A stretch of DNA of 64,000 bases from Wolbachia endosymbiont of Armadillidium arcangelii (GTDB lineage: Bacteria > Pseudomonadota > Alphaproteobacteria > Rickettsiales > Anaplasmataceae). The position numbers and the translations under genes are program-made. The DNA lies in contig NZ_CP157942.1 in the NCBI RefSeq assembly GCF_040207875.1, positions 682,001 to 746,000 on the forward strand, given 5' to 3'. Of this stretch, positions 1 to 9,255 are shown piece by piece (the first letter of the stretch is position 1; each line of letters opens with the position of its first letter). The notes under the pieces were generated by a model. The model worked only from the letters and a program-made list of their open reading frames with translations. It did not search any database and was not told the origin of the DNA.

Positions 1-404
1 TACATAAGGGTAAAATAAAGGAATTAGCTGGAGATTTTACTCAATATGAAAAAGTTAGAATTCAAAATCTTATTGCAGATGGAGCGAAAGATATGGTGCA
101 AAATTCGTCATTCCCGCTGCAATACTTAATTGATAAGATAAATGGCATAAGCTTTAATAAAGGGTGCTATATAGGTCAGGAAGTTGTAAATCGAATGAGC
201 AGACAAGAAGCATTCAGAAGGAAACTTTACCTCGTTGAGGGAGAAAATGCACTTCCAAATATTGGCACTAAAGTAATTAGTGAAAATAATGAAGAAGTAG
301 GGGAACTGCGCTCTAGTGTGGACAATATTGGACTTGCATTGCTTAATACTGAAAAAAGCCATGCAAATTTATATGCAGGTGGAGTTAGCATTAAGACGTT
401 ATAA
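1..404 (+). CDS. ygfZ: YgfZ/CAF17-like folate-binding protein, 3' part
   Basis: The reading frame is open from base 3 to the stop at 404, so the gene starts before the window; an internal Met at 93 is not the start. The family signature K-G-C-Y-x-G-Q-E lies at about 159-182, where the Cys sits in the conserved tetrahydrofolate-binding loop of YgfZ/IBA57/CAF17 proteins. These GcvT-fold proteins help assemble or repair Fe-S clusters, notably in radical-SAM enzymes. The C-terminal beta-barrel region follows. The family call rests on the signature; the N-terminal half cannot be seen. Confidence 0.85.
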   Translation, partial: HKGKIKELAGDFTQYEKVRIQNLIADGAKDMVQNSSFPLQYLIDKINGISFNKGCYIGQEVVNRMSRQEAFRRKLYLVEGENALPNIGTKVISENNEEVGELRSSVDNIGLALLNTEKSHANLYAGGVSIKTL

Positions 405-509
405 TGGGAATCAATTTTTCGTGTTTACCAATTTAGATTGCTGGCTAGCTATAAATCAAATGTTAGGAGGAGTGGCAGTATTGCAGGTAAATTTGTAGTA
501 TAACTGACT

Positions 510-782
510 TTAATTTTTCTTCCTATAAGATTCTTTTCTGTGTTTTATTGAAGTGATAGTTACTTCGCACTCTGCAATGTCTACTGTATAGATAATACGA
601 TAATCGCTAACTTGTAGCCTTCTGTGCCCTTTAAGTTCGTAGAGCAATGGTGCACCAACTTTCATTGGTTCATCTGCAATTCGCTCGTCTATAGCTCTTA
701 TAATACTTTTCTTGATTGGTGACGATAAAGTAGGGAAATCTTTCTTAACAACGTTTTCTAAATAAGTAATCTTATATTTCAG
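510..782 (-). CDS. relE: RelE/ParE-superfamily toxin, CTG start
   Basis: A 90-codon frame with no ATG, GTG or TTG at its 5' end lies directly downstream of the antitoxin gene and overlaps its stop codon. The C-terminal half carries the usual RelE pattern: L-K-G-H-R-R-L-Q-V-S-D-Y-R-I-I-Y, then I-x-H-R-K-x-x-Y. In this family such residues form the basic mRNA-cleaving surface at the ribosome. The best start is CTG at 782-780, since the frame is closed by TGA a few codons upstream. Translation is probably coupled to the antitoxin stop. The frame is intact, so the toxin may be functional; the unusual start may keep it weakly translated. Confidence 0.75.
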   Translation of the reverse strand: MKYKITYLENVVKKDFPTLSSPIKKSIIRAIDERIADEPMKVGAPLLYELKGHRRLQVSDYRIIYTVDIAECEVTITSIKHRKESYRKKN

Positions 783-1030
783 TTTGTACCCTCAACTCTT
801 TTAGCTAATACTGTATCCCAGTTTATATCCTCGCTTCTAATCTTTTTCGTGCCTGGAACATCAAGCTCAGCAGCACGCTCGATTAGTATTCTATCTTCCT
901 CAAGTTCAATTGCTTGTTGCATTAACTTCTCTGTTAATTCTTTTACAGATTTGTTTCTTACTTCAGCAAGTCCAGTAAGGCACTTCGAAGTTTCTTTGCT
1001 GAAAGTTATACTAAATCTTGAATCTGCCAT
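779..1030 (-). CDS. RelB/RHH-type antitoxin
   Basis: This 83-aa protein begins at the ATG at 1030 (MADSRF); an in-frame ATG at 1069 is less likely because it would start inside the operator. The N-terminus reads as a short beta strand followed by helices (RFSITFSKET...LAEVRNKSVKELTEKLM), as expected for a ribbon-helix-helix repressor. The acidic C-terminus would wrap the toxin. It overlaps the downstream RelE-like gene by four bases, the standard antitoxin-first order. It should neutralise the toxin and repress the operon through the palindrome at 1047-1064. The exact antitoxin family is not certain. Confidence 0.7.
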   Translation of the reverse strand: MADSRFSITFSKETSKCLTGLAEVRNKSVKELTEKLMQQAIELEEDRILIERAAELDVPGTKKIRSEDINWDTVLAKRVEGTN

Positions 1031-1046
1031 AAGTTTTACCAAAAAA

Positions 1047-1064
1047 GTATAGTAATAACTATAC
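1047..1064. promoter_or_regulatory. Putative toxin-antitoxin operator
   Basis: GTATAG-N6-CTATAC is a perfect inverted repeat starting 17 bases before the antitoxin ATG. A second inverted repeat with related half-sites, ATACTAT-N7-ATAGTAT, lies at 1114-1134, between the antitoxin and the divergent gene at 1156. Ribbon-helix-helix antitoxins usually bind such short palindromes cooperatively. Binding here is inferred. Confidence 0.5.
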
Positions 1065-1155
1065 AACATTTTTCTGAAATTTTCAATAAAAAAAACGTAT
1101 CTGAAAAGTAATTATACTATTATCGATATAGTATTAATACTTTAAGGAAAATATT

Positions 1156-1377
1156 ATGGTAAATGATTTAAAACCTAAACAAGATTTGATTCCATCGATA
1201 CTTAGGGCATACGATCCACATTATGATTGCCACAGAAATTGTGAAACTATACATCCTTTCAAGGCATGCTGCGAGTATTTAATATCAGTAAAGAGAGAAG
1301 ATGGTAGCAAAAACTATCTGTGGCTGCTCTTTAGCAGTGTTAATCGCTTGGTGTTGGGGCTATTCACAACATTGTGA
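1156..1377 (+). CDS. Hypothetical 73-aa protein
   Basis: No family is recognised. The N-terminal 50 residues are hydrophilic with several Cys and His (H22, C25, H26, C29, H33, C38, C39), which might bind metal. The last 20 residues are hydrophobic. An AAGG lies eight bases before the ATG, and the gene is divergent from the toxin-antitoxin pair, with the inverted repeat at 1114-1134 between them. The abrupt hydrophobic end suggests a truncated or frame-changed C-terminus. Confidence 0.4.
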   Translation: MVNDLKPKQDLIPSILRAYDPHYDCHRNCETIHPFKACCEYLISVKREDGSKNYLWLLFSSVNRLVLGLFTTL

Positions 1378-1785
1378 ATAACTCAGTTGATAATCCAGTG
1401 GAATACGTAGTTTACGCGTTATTAGTACTTGAGCATTTTTCGATGCTAATCTGGAGGTGCAACAGGCACTTTTTTATGCTGTTTGAGAAGAGCAAAAATT
1501 GCATTTTCTCTTGCTGAAAGCTTGTGTTGCTTATATTTTCCATAATATACATTATGTAATTTTCGATACTAATGACTGTTAGGTCATTTTTGATTACTAC
1601 ACTAATGTTAATTTGGTCTAACGCCTTGTGACTACTGTTAATTTTCGGTAGACTTTGTCTCGCCGGGATGCCCATAAGGTAGCTAGTAAAGGGCAATTTA
1701 CATAATTCCACTATCAATGTTAATATACTCAAGCAAGAAAAAGCGCTCTGGTGTTCATCCTTTTTTTATAGCTAATATTCTTGAT
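1378..1785. other. Gene-poor stretch between 1156 gene and tatC
   Basis: A 106-codon minus-strand frame (1412-1732) exists, but it has no ribosome-binding site and no family I recognise, and its composition looks like translated repeat DNA. I read this as degenerate dispersed-repeat sequence rather than a gene. Confidence 0.35.
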
Positions 1786-2535
1786 TCAATCCTTTGCTTT
1801 CTTCTCAATATATCTACATATTAGGATAGAGAGCTCGTATAATACCAGCATTGGAATTGCAAGCCCTACTTGGCTTAGTACATCAGGTGGAGTTAAGATT
1901 GCGGCAATAATGAAAATTACCACTATTGCAATTCTGCGTTTATTTGACAAACTTTGTGCAGTGAGTAGCCCTACCCTCACCATTAAGGTGAGTATGACTG
2001 GAATTTGAAATGCGGTACCAAACGCAAACATGAATTGGAGAACAAGGTCTAAATATTCACTAACTGATGGCATAAACTCTATCGGTATACCGAAAGACTT
2101 TCCACTATGTTCAAAAGCAATAAAAAATTTCCAGGCCAAGGGAAATATGTAGTAATAAACTACAGCAGCTCCCGTTATAAACAAAACTGGTGTTGCAATT
2201 AAGTATGGCAATAACACTGCCTTTTCGCGTTTATATAACCCAGGTGCTAGAAACATATAGAATTGCCATGCAAACACAGGAAAAGAAAACAAAAGTGTAC
2301 TCATTATTGCAACCCTGAGATATACGAAAAACGCTTCTGTTAAGTCTGTATAGATTAGAGAAAAATCATCGCTATCTTTTGTAACTTCTATTAAAGGTGC
2401 AAGTAAAAAACGGTATATATTTTCTTTAAAGTAGTAACAAAAACCGAAAGTAACACAAAAAAATAGAAAGCAAAAAATAACCCTTTTTCTGAGTTCCGCA
2501 AAGTGCTCATAAAATGAAGCATATTTTGTATTCAT
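1786..2535 (-). CDS. tatC: Sec-independent protein translocase TatC
   Basis: This 249-aa polytopic membrane protein has the TatC N-terminus (FYEHFAELRKRVI, with the conserved E-L-R-x-R before the first membrane helix) and about six hydrophobic segments. TatC is the twin-arginine signal receptor of the Tat translocase, which exports folded proteins across the inner membrane. The length is normal. It starts four bases after the gap stop, so the two genes are probably co-transcribed. No tatA or tatB is in the window. Confidence 0.93.
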   Translation of the reverse strand: MNTKYASFYEHFAELRKRVIFCFLFFCVTFGFCYYFKENIYRFLLAPLIEVTKDSDDFSLIYTDLTEAFFVYLRVAIMSTLLFSFPVFAWQFYMFLAPGLYKREKAVLLPYLIATPVLFITGAAVVYYYIFPLAWKFFIAFEHSGKSFGIPIEFMPSVSEYLDLVLQFMFAFGTAFQIPVILTLMVRVGLLTAQSLSNKRRIAIVVIFIIAAILTPPDVLSQVGLAIPMLVLYELSILICRYIEKKAKD

Positions 2536-2538
2536 ACT

Positions 2539-3510
2539 TTACAATAATGCTATGTCTAACATCCTTAGTGAAAAAGCCCATTCATTATCGTACCACGCTG
2601 CAACTCTACAGATATCACCTGTGACATATGTACCAGCTAAATCCACAATTGCACTATAAGGGTTATGAACAAAGTCTATTGAAACTAAAGGTTCTTTACA
2701 TATGGAAAGTACATGATTTGCTGAATTCTTAAACATTTCATTTATTTTTCCAACTGTTACCTTCGTATCAGTCGTAAATTTAAAATCAACCATAGAAACA
2801 TTGCTAACTGGAACTCTAATGGCAGTGCCATCTAGCTTTCCTTTTAACTCAGGAATAACAGAACCAATAGTTTTTGCTGCCCCAGTTGTAGTTGGCACCA
2901 TAGACAGGCCACAAGCCCTTGCCCTGCGCAAGTCTTTATGATTGCCATCAAGAATATTTTGATCATTTGTATAGGCATGTATAGTGGTCATAAAACCGCT
3001 TTTTATACCTAAATTAAAATGTAAAACGTGTACAATTGGAGCCAGACAGTTTGTAGTACAAGAACCTGCTGAGATCACTTTATGCTCCTTTTTGAACATA
3101 TCGTTATTTACGCCGTAAACTATAGTTACGTCAGCATCTGAAACTGGAGCAGAGACAATTACTTTTTCTGCATTATGCTTTGCTGCTTTCGCACGCTTGT
3201 TGAATGCACCAGTGCATTCAAGTACCACATCAACATTCCAAGGAATATTCTCAGGATTCCGTTCTCTATATAAAGAAAACTTTTTACCATTTATAGATAG
3301 CCAATTTCCAGACTCGTTAAAATCAATATCACCACTGAATTTACCATGAACAGAGTCATATTTAATCAAATGTGCATGCTGCTCAGCACTGAGTGACCCA
3401 TTTACAGCTACGACTTCTATTTGCTCACCATATTTTTCTATTTCAAAAATAGCACGCAATACACTTCTGCCTATTCTACCAAGACCATTAATTCCTACAC
3501 GAATTGTCAT
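2539..3510 (-). CDS. gap: Glyceraldehyde-3-phosphate dehydrogenase
   Basis: This 323-aa enzyme interconverts glyceraldehyde 3-phosphate and 1,3-bisphosphoglycerate. The NAD-binding start GINGLGRIGRS (residues 6-16) and the active-site SAGSCTTNC (catalytic Cys151) are intact. The conserved C-terminal W-Y-D-N-E-W is also present. With glpX at 14.8 kb it fits a gluconeogenic triose-to-hexose flow, known for Wolbachia-type metabolism. First gene of a gap-tatC pair on the minus strand. Confidence 0.96.
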   Translation of the reverse strand: MTIRVGINGLGRIGRSVLRAIFEIEKYGEQIEVVAVNGSLSAEQHAHLIKYDSVHGKFSGDIDFNESGNWLSINGKKFSLYRERNPENIPWNVDVVLECTGAFNKRAKAAKHNAEKVIVSAPVSDADVTIVYGVNNDMFKKEHKVISAGSCTTNCLAPIVHVLHFNLGIKSGFMTTIHAYTNDQNILDGNHKDLRRARACGLSMVPTTTGAAKTIGSVIPELKGKLDGTAIRVPVSNVSMVDFKFTTDTKVTVGKINEMFKNSANHVLSICKEPLVSIDFVHNPYSAIVDLAGTYVTGDICRVAAWYDNEWAFSLRMLDIALL

Positions 3511-3669
3511 TTTTCCATCTTAAAAGTTTAATTATAGGGAATATTGCCTGATATTTCATTCTATTCTTTTAGTTGTTAATCCTAATGTTATAATATATTG
3601 ATGCTTATCTTGACTAAAGAAACTGTATCACTTAATTAATAATATCTAAATTTTAACTTGGAGTAGGTT

Positions 3670-4029
3670 ATGCATGGATTACCAATGACAAATTCAGATA
3701 ATCAGTATCAGCAAAGAAAAATAGAAGCATTGCAAAAAGAAAATAAAGGACTGTCAGAAAAAGTGAAAACACTACAGAAAATGTCAGTGCTGCACAATGA
3801 AATGCTAGTAATGCTACAGTGGAAATCAATAACAGAGAAACTGCGCACAGAAATATTAAAAAAACTGCTAGAAGCACCTCAAGAAGCAGCAGCATTTCAA
3901 TTAGAAGAAAGAGATGAAGATCAGCAAGTAATAGAAGACATACTGGATATGCAAGAAGAATTTGAATCTTCACAAAATTTGGAAAATGCTACCACTGAAC
4001 AACAAAATATGCAAGGACAGAACATATAG
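3670..4029 (+). CDS. Hypothetical coiled-coil protein, 119 aa
   Basis: A charged, Gln- and Glu-rich protein with a predicted coiled coil over about residues 12-45. GGAG six bases before the ATG at 3670 supports this start. No known domain is recognised. Its last 16 residues and the stop codon, together with about 13 bases of 3' sequence, are nearly identical in DNA to the end of the gene at 4267-5127, so the two tails were copied from one another or from a common source. It is probably lineage-specific; no function can be assigned. Confidence 0.6.
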   Translation: MHGLPMTNSDNQYQQRKIEALQKENKGLSEKVKTLQKMSVLHNEMLVMLQWKSITEKLRTEILKKLLEAPQEAAAFQLEERDEDQQVIEDILDMQEEFESSQNLENATTEQQNMQGQNI

Positions 4030-4036
4030 CTCTTTC

Positions 4037-4078
4037 CTACTCTTCAGAGTTAGCTAAATAGCTGACTCTGAAAAGTAG
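4037..4078 (+). terminator. Stem-loop after the 3670 gene
   Basis: An imperfect 20-bp inverted repeat (CTACTCTTCAGAGTTAGCTA and its near complement) around a two-base loop begins eight bases after the stop at 4029. There is no clear T-run, so it may be an mRNA-stabilising hairpin rather than an intrinsic terminator. Confidence 0.45.
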
Positions 4079-4266
4079 ATAACAATTAGGGCTTCTTTTA
4101 CCTTTTTTATTTAGTAAATTCCTTAATATTTCTAATTATAAAGAACCCGTCAGTTATTTTTGTATTTTACGGCTAAGGATATTACTCTTTGGTATTTTAT
4201 TCTTTAATATCTTAATAATTAACTTGATTAAGTAACTATAGCACTATATTATTTAACTAAATATTA

Positions 4267-5127
4267 ATGGTAATTATCATGGATTTAAAAAACTTACAAC
4301 AAGAGTTGCTTGGAATAATTTTTTTCATACTTGCACCAATTAATGCAGAAGAGGAAAAAGATATGAAAGAGCGAGCATTAAAGATTATTGATGAATTAAA
4401 AGATCATATTAATGATGATATAGAAATGAGTGATCTGAGAATGCCAATTTTAGGCTACATTATCCTTTGTGATAGTCAAGATAACGTAAGGTTAAATAAC
4501 AGATCATTGTTAGACTTAGAAGATGCCGTCAAAAGTATTGGAGGGAAAACTTCACAAGAGTTAGGGCGAGTAAATCAGATTCCACAGCAACCAAATAGTA
4601 TTGGGTTAGCGTTAGCAGAAGCTGCAATACAATATGAGGCGCATGTGAGAGAAATGGAAGAGAGAAATGTAAGGATTATCACCTCAATTGGAGCATTAGG
4701 TATAACAGCCTTAGGAGTGAATCTTGGAAAATCAAAAGTGAGTGAAATTATTGGTACAACACTTGGAGGACTATTATCCATGCCAATAATGGTCATGTTA
4801 CCAGCATCAATAGCAGTAGCGTTAAAAAACAGGAATTCAGGGCTTAGAGAAGTAGTACAATATTCTCTTGATGCAACAAGTAAACCATCGAGGATTGGGT
4901 TAGTAGCAGCTTTAGGAGCAGGCGCGATGATGTTAATTAACAATATAACTAGCAGCAGCGCTGAAACAAATATGGAATTATTAGGCCCTGGTTTTATAGC
5001 TGCAACTGGAGCTGGAATTGGTGCTGCATTGTCAACGGCTTTAGCGAGAAGGATGTTTGCTACTATCTCTACAAATTTGGAAAACGCTACCACTGAACAA
5101 CAAAATATGCAAGGACAGAACATATAG
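4267..5127 (+). CDS. Hypothetical membrane protein with Gly/Ala-rich helices
   Basis: A 286-aa protein (or 282 aa if the ATG at 4279 is used; neither has a clear ribosome-binding site). Residues 1-125 are soluble and acidic. Residues about 133-262 hold roughly four hydrophobic Gly/Ala-rich stretches, for instance IGALGITALG and GAGIGAALS, suggesting membrane insertion. The C-terminal 16 residues match the end of the upstream 3670-4029 gene. No family is recognised. Its position between lineage-specific genes suggests a Wolbachia-restricted protein. Confidence 0.6.
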   Translation: MVIIMDLKNLQQELLGIIFFILAPINAEEEKDMKERALKIIDELKDHINDDIEMSDLRMPILGYIILCDSQDNVRLNNRSLLDLEDAVKSIGGKTSQELGRVNQIPQQPNSIGLALAEAAIQYEAHVREMEERNVRIITSIGALGITALGVNLGKSKVSEIIGTTLGGLLSMPIMVMLPASIAVALKNRNSGLREVVQYSLDATSKPSRIGLVAALGAGAMMLINNITSSSAETNMELLGPGFIAATGAGIGAALSTALARRMFATISTNLENATTEQQNMQGQNI

Positions 5128-5573
5128 CTCTTTCCTACTTTCTCCTTTATTATGATCCCAGGTGACACTGGGATCTACTACGCAAATTATCTATAATGTT
5201 CATATAGTTGTAACTTAACCTACTAATTGCAAATCATACAGCTGGATTTTGCAGTCTAGAAAAGCTCAATTTATTTTCTTTTAGTGATTAATTGTTAGTT
5301 TAAGTAATTATATTAATATAATAAATATTTCCTTAATATACTAGTATTTACCTTATCATTTACACTTAAGCTTTAATAGTGGGGTAGTGATGGACACACA
5401 AGAATTAGAAAATTCACAGGAAAGTTTGTTGACTAGCTCCCCTACCCTTCTGTATATAAAACGACAAATTTTATAACTAAAAAAAGTACTTCCCCATTTT
5501 CAGAGCGCTGCATATAATAGAATTATATCGCAGTGTATTGCAAAACAAAATTCCCAATACTACAGGAGGCTTT
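5128..5573. other. Intergenic region with a 28-codon open frame
   Basis: Mostly AT-rich spacer. A small frame at 5390-5476 (MDTQELENSQ...) follows a GGGGTAG purine stretch and could be the start of a truncated gene; it has no recognisable relatives. No RNA gene was seen. Confidence 0.3.
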
Positions 5574-6107
5574 ATGAATAAGAAATTTTTCTATTCACCA
5601 TTGTCAATAAAAAGCATAGGAGAAAATGGTGTATTTTCTGGCTATGCGAGCGTTTTTAACATAGTTGATAAGCAAAATGATCTGATATTGCCTGGAGCAT
5701 TTAAGGAAAATTTAAATAAAAACAAGATAAAACTTCTTTGGCAGCACAATCCAAGCGAACCTATAGGTAATATTATAGATATTTGCGAAAATGATGTTGG
5801 CCTATATATAACTGCACATTTGCTTTTGGGTATCCAAAAAGCAGAGGAAATATATTTAATGCTCAAAACTGAGACTATTAACGGGCTTTCGATTGGTTAT
5901 ATACCTATAGAGTATGATGTTGATCGTGAAAGCGGAGCTCGAGTGTTAAAGCAAGTGGAATTATGGGAAGTTAGTTTGGTCACTTTTCCTGCAAACTTGG
6001 CAGCTCAGGTAATTAATGTGAAAAATCAGCACAATGAACAAGAAATGTTAGCAAGAGCAATAGAAAAAGCAAATTCTGTGCTTACGAACACGTGTATTTC
6101 TGCTTGA
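5574..6107 (+). CDS. HK97-family prohead protease (GTA-like)
   Basis: A 177-aa protein starting at the ATG at 5574, chosen because AGGAGG lies five bases upstream; a longer frame from 5538 lacks this. It has the prohead protease layout: an N-terminal G-Y-A-S-V-F strand, L-W-Q-H (His58), and N-G-L-S-I-G-Y (Ser106), the expected catalytic His and Ser, then W-E-V-S-L-V-T-F-P-A-N. In HK97-type phages and in alphaproteobacterial gene transfer agents this protease cleaves the capsid during maturation, next to portal and capsid genes. Here no portal or terminase is adjacent; the matching capsid gene is 38 kb away at 43.5-44.7 kb. It is an intact isolated relic of a dispersed GTA or prophage. Confidence 0.85.
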   Translation: MNKKFFYSPLSIKSIGENGVFSGYASVFNIVDKQNDLILPGAFKENLNKNKIKLLWQHNPSEPIGNIIDICENDVGLYITAHLLLGIQKAEEIYLMLKTETINGLSIGYIPIEYDVDRESGARVLKQVELWEVSLVTFPANLAAQVINVKNQHNEQEMLARAIEKANSVLTNTCISA

Positions 6108-6224
6108 AGTGTGTAAAACTTTACCATAGTTTTACATTTGTATTAATATTTATTTAATATTAATACAAATATATATAATTTTATTACCATTAAAAATTTC
6201 AAAGTAAGAAAATGAGGTAATTTT

Positions 6225-7796
6225 ATGCTGAATACTAACAATATAGTTAACTACAAAATTAATATTAAACAAAAGGAAAAAAAATACAGCTTATCTACTG
6301 TGCTTGCTTGGCTATATCTAAAAACAATTGGACGAATACTGCCAAAGAGATGGAGTAAATGGGCAGAGAATATCCTATATTACAATAAAGTTATTGCAGA
6401 TCAGACTGATGCTCTTAAAGCAGTAGATCAAAGTATTCAAGTTCCTGAAGTTGTAGCACAAGAGATTCAGAGTGAGATAATGAGTGAAGATGAAACTACA
6501 TTTCAATATATGGCAACGCAAACAGACGGTCTTATAACAGTAGATGAAAGTGTTCAAGTTCCTGAAGTTACAAAAGAAGAGAGTGAAGATGAAGGAGTTT
6601 ATTTCAAAGTAAGTGGTGAATCCACTGATGAAGACTGCTCTGATATTGAGGTGGATGAAGAAGAGGTAGATAATCAAAACGAACTCCTTTGGGATAATGG
6701 ACCACAAACAATATCCATAAATGATTCAGTGTCAGAAGAAACTGAGCAATTAAGATCACAACTTGAAAGTGATTATGTAGAACTAAAAAGCGTTACAAAT
6801 CAAATAGAAAAATTACATGAAGAACAAATAAAGGAAAATTTAGTAGAGATGGAAAAAAAAGACGAAAAAATAAGCAGCTTAACGCAATTAAATAAAGCTT
6901 TAGAACAAGATAAAAAAGCAATGAATGATAAAAATAAAACCCTACAAACAGAAGTAATAGAACTTAAGAGTAAGTTAAAAAGCAAAATTAGTAACTTAAG
7001 TCGAGAAAAAGAAACTCTACAATCAAATGTAAATATATTGACTGTTCAATTACAAAGCGCTCAACAACAATTGGAGAGAGAGAAAATTGATTTAGAAGAT
7101 AAATTAAAAGATTCAAGTAGTAAGTTAAGTGCTGCTGAAAAAGAGAACAAGAGGTTAGAAAATGAAGTTACCAAGTTACAAGAACAAGTACGGACATTAG
7201 AAGAAAGTAAAGAGTGGGAATCAGCTGGAATAGATGATAGCTTAAAGGAAACTTCTTTTGATCTAACAGAAATGTTAAAAGAAGAACTTGCAAAGCAAGA
7301 GAAGCAAATTGAGCAGTTACAAAAGGAACGGAAGCAAGCAGAAGATCAATCGAAAATTGATATTAAAAAACTACAGGAAGAAAAAGAAGGTCTATTGGTT
7401 AAAATAGATAAATTGAGGAAAAAATTAGAATCTTCGCACAGTGTTGCACTATCATCGATTCAAGCACATTCAGAAACACTTGGAGAAAATTACGAGTTAA
7501 AAATACAGAAAATTGAAAATTCAACAGCTGGAGGTGAACAACAAAATGGAAAGTTAACAGAAGATACACAAGAGCAAACAAAAGCTAAAGAGCTAGATAC
7601 AATGAGTAGAGTATCTATTGCAAAGTCAACTACCAAATCAACTCTTTCAAAATTGTCTAACAAGCTTTTGAAGAATGAGAACCTCGATGCCTTTTTATCT
7701 GATCAAAATAAAGAGTTGAAAAAAAGTTTTCCTGAATTTGAAAAGAAACACTTTTGCCATAACGTGCTTAGAGGTTGTCCACAAATCAAGAAATAA
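6225..7796 (+). pseudogene. Long coiled-coil protein, N-terminal part, cut by IS
   Basis: The frame gives 523 codons, but the native part ends at 7770, where the IS element begins; the last nine codons are IS sequence. A GAGGTAA lies five bases before the ATG. Residues about 150-420 are dense in Glu, Lys, Gln and Leu with heptad spacing, a long coiled coil. Two near-repeats (D-Q-S-I-Q-V-P-E-V and D-E-S-V-Q-V-P-E-V) occur near residues 66-110. Removing the IS and one TTA copy joins this frame exactly to the one ending at 9255, giving a protein of about 700 aa. Function unknown; a host-directed or structural role is only a guess. Confidence 0.75.
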
Positions 7797-8686
7797 GTAG
7801 TATATAAAGGCAGAATATTGAGGTAAGAGATGAGGAAAAAATATCCAACAGATTTAAGTAAAAGGGAATGGTCCCGAATAGAAAAACACTTCAGGGTATC
7901 GTATAAGAAAGGAGGAAGGCCGCCAAAATACAGTAAGTGTGAGATACTGAATGCAATTCTTTATGTACTGCGCACAAGATGTCAATGGCGCAATTTACCA
8001 CACGATTTTCCGTTGTGGAAGGCTGTGCATGAACAGTTTAGAAGATGGAAAAAGCAGAGGATTTTTGAGAAAGTGAACTATGATATCACTAAATATAGTA
8101 GGTCAAAAATGGGAAGAAGTGAGGAGCCAAGCGCATGCATAGTGGATAGTCAATCGGTAAAAATCACGGAAAAAGGGGGGTCAAAGGTTATGATGGTGCA
8201 AAAAAAGTAAATGGGAGAAAAAGACATATAATCACAGATACTCAAGGATTTGTGCTTGGTTGCTATGTAGGAGCTGCAAGCGAAAATGACAGAGATGGGG
8301 TGAAGATGGTATTGGACAATATGAAAGAAAAATACAGCAATATTAAGAAAATGTGGGCTGATATGGGGTACCAAGGAAAAGATTTAAAAACCCATATAGA
8401 GGAAGAACATGGGATAGATATTGAAATTGTGAAAAGACCTCCATGTAGGTTTTGGGTGCATAAAGATACACCACCAGAACTATTGCCACAACGGGATCCT
8501 GGATTTGCAGTACAACCGAGAAGGTGGGTGGTAGAGAGGACTTTTGCTTGGATCAATAGAAATAGAAGGCTATCAAAGGAGTACGATTTACTTACAACAT
8601 CTACTGAAAGTTTCATATATCTGGCTATGAGTAAAGTTATGTTAAGTAGGGAATATGCTTGAATTTAATGGTTTGTGGACAACCTC
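7771..8686 (+). mobile_element. ISWpi1-like IS5-family insertion sequence, 916 bp
   Basis: Terminal inverted repeats begin GAGGTTGTCCACAAA at the left and end with the complement at the right. A TTA target duplication flanks it (7768-7770 and 8687-8689). Length, TNA-type target and a transposase split into two overlapping frames match the ISWpi1 group of the IS5 family. Both ends and both frames look intact, so this is a recent and possibly active copy. It interrupts the coiled-coil gene that starts at 6225. Confidence 0.92.
7830..8662 (+). CDS. IS5-family transposase, two frames joined by frameshift
   Basis: The first frame (7830-8210) encodes the N-terminal DUF4096-like part (RKKYPTDLSKREWSRIEKHF) with the first catalytic Asp region (IVDSQSVK). 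The second frame, ending at 8662, begins in GVKGYDGAKKVNGRKRH and carries the remaining DDE region through W-V-V-E-R-T-F-A-W. They overlap between about 8171 and 8210. The run of A then G at 8170-8180 is a plausible slippery site for programmed frameshifting, as described for IS5-type elements with two ORFs. The fused product would be about 277 aa. Frameshifting itself is inferred. Confidence 0.88.
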
Positions 8687-9255
8687 TTAATGAAATTATC
8701 AAGTCTCTATCAAATCAAGATGATGGTAAATTTGAAAGCAGTAAGCTGCTTGAATTATTAGAAAGCAATTTGAAACAATCCGCAAGGGAGATCATAGAAA
8801 CTCAGGTTAAAAAAGTTGTCAACGAACATTGTAAAATTGGAAAAAATATAGGTAAAGAACTACTAGATGGAATGTTAAAAGATAAGTTATTACCTTCTAT
8901 TAATGAATGCATGAAAAAATTAAGGTGGGATGAAAAAGGTGCTGCTGCAATCACAGATTCTGTCTTGCAAGATTTTCGCGGCAGAAATAATAGCAGTAAT
9001 GATTTAGTCAGAGAAGTTACTGTGAAGGAGCTAACGCAAGGTAGAATGAATTGTTTTTCAAATAAGATTCAAGGATTACAACTGGCATTAAGTATTAGAG
9101 ATAAATTTTTATCTCCAGACCAGAAAATGTGCAGTAAAATTCCAGGAGAAAAAAATGAATACCAATTAACAGAAAAAGCTAAAAAGCCTAGTTCTTCCAT
9201 GAGTCACACTAATAGTACTCTGTTAAGTATGAAGCAAGCAGCAACGTCTAAATAA
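8687..9255 (+). pseudogene. C-terminal part of the IS-disrupted coiled-coil gene
   Basis: The frame resumes after the IS as L-N-E-I-I-K-S-L-S-N-Q, exactly in phase with the part ending at 7770. It continues about 187 codons to a stop at 9255, overlapping the convergent cca gene by eight bases. The segment is charged and helical with no known domain. An apparent start at 8659 is IS sequence and should be ignored. Unless re-initiation occurs, this half is no longer translated. Confidence 0.75.

Noticed and set aside
1412..1732. 106-codon minus-strand frame
   Set aside because: No ribosome-binding site, no family, and composition like degenerate repeat.
4575..5168. 197-codon minus-strand frame
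   Set aside because: Shadow of the 4267-5127 gene; hydrophobic frames on the opposite strand arise from the plus-strand membrane helices.
8150..8616. Minus-strand frames inside the IS element
   Set aside because: Shadows of the transposase.
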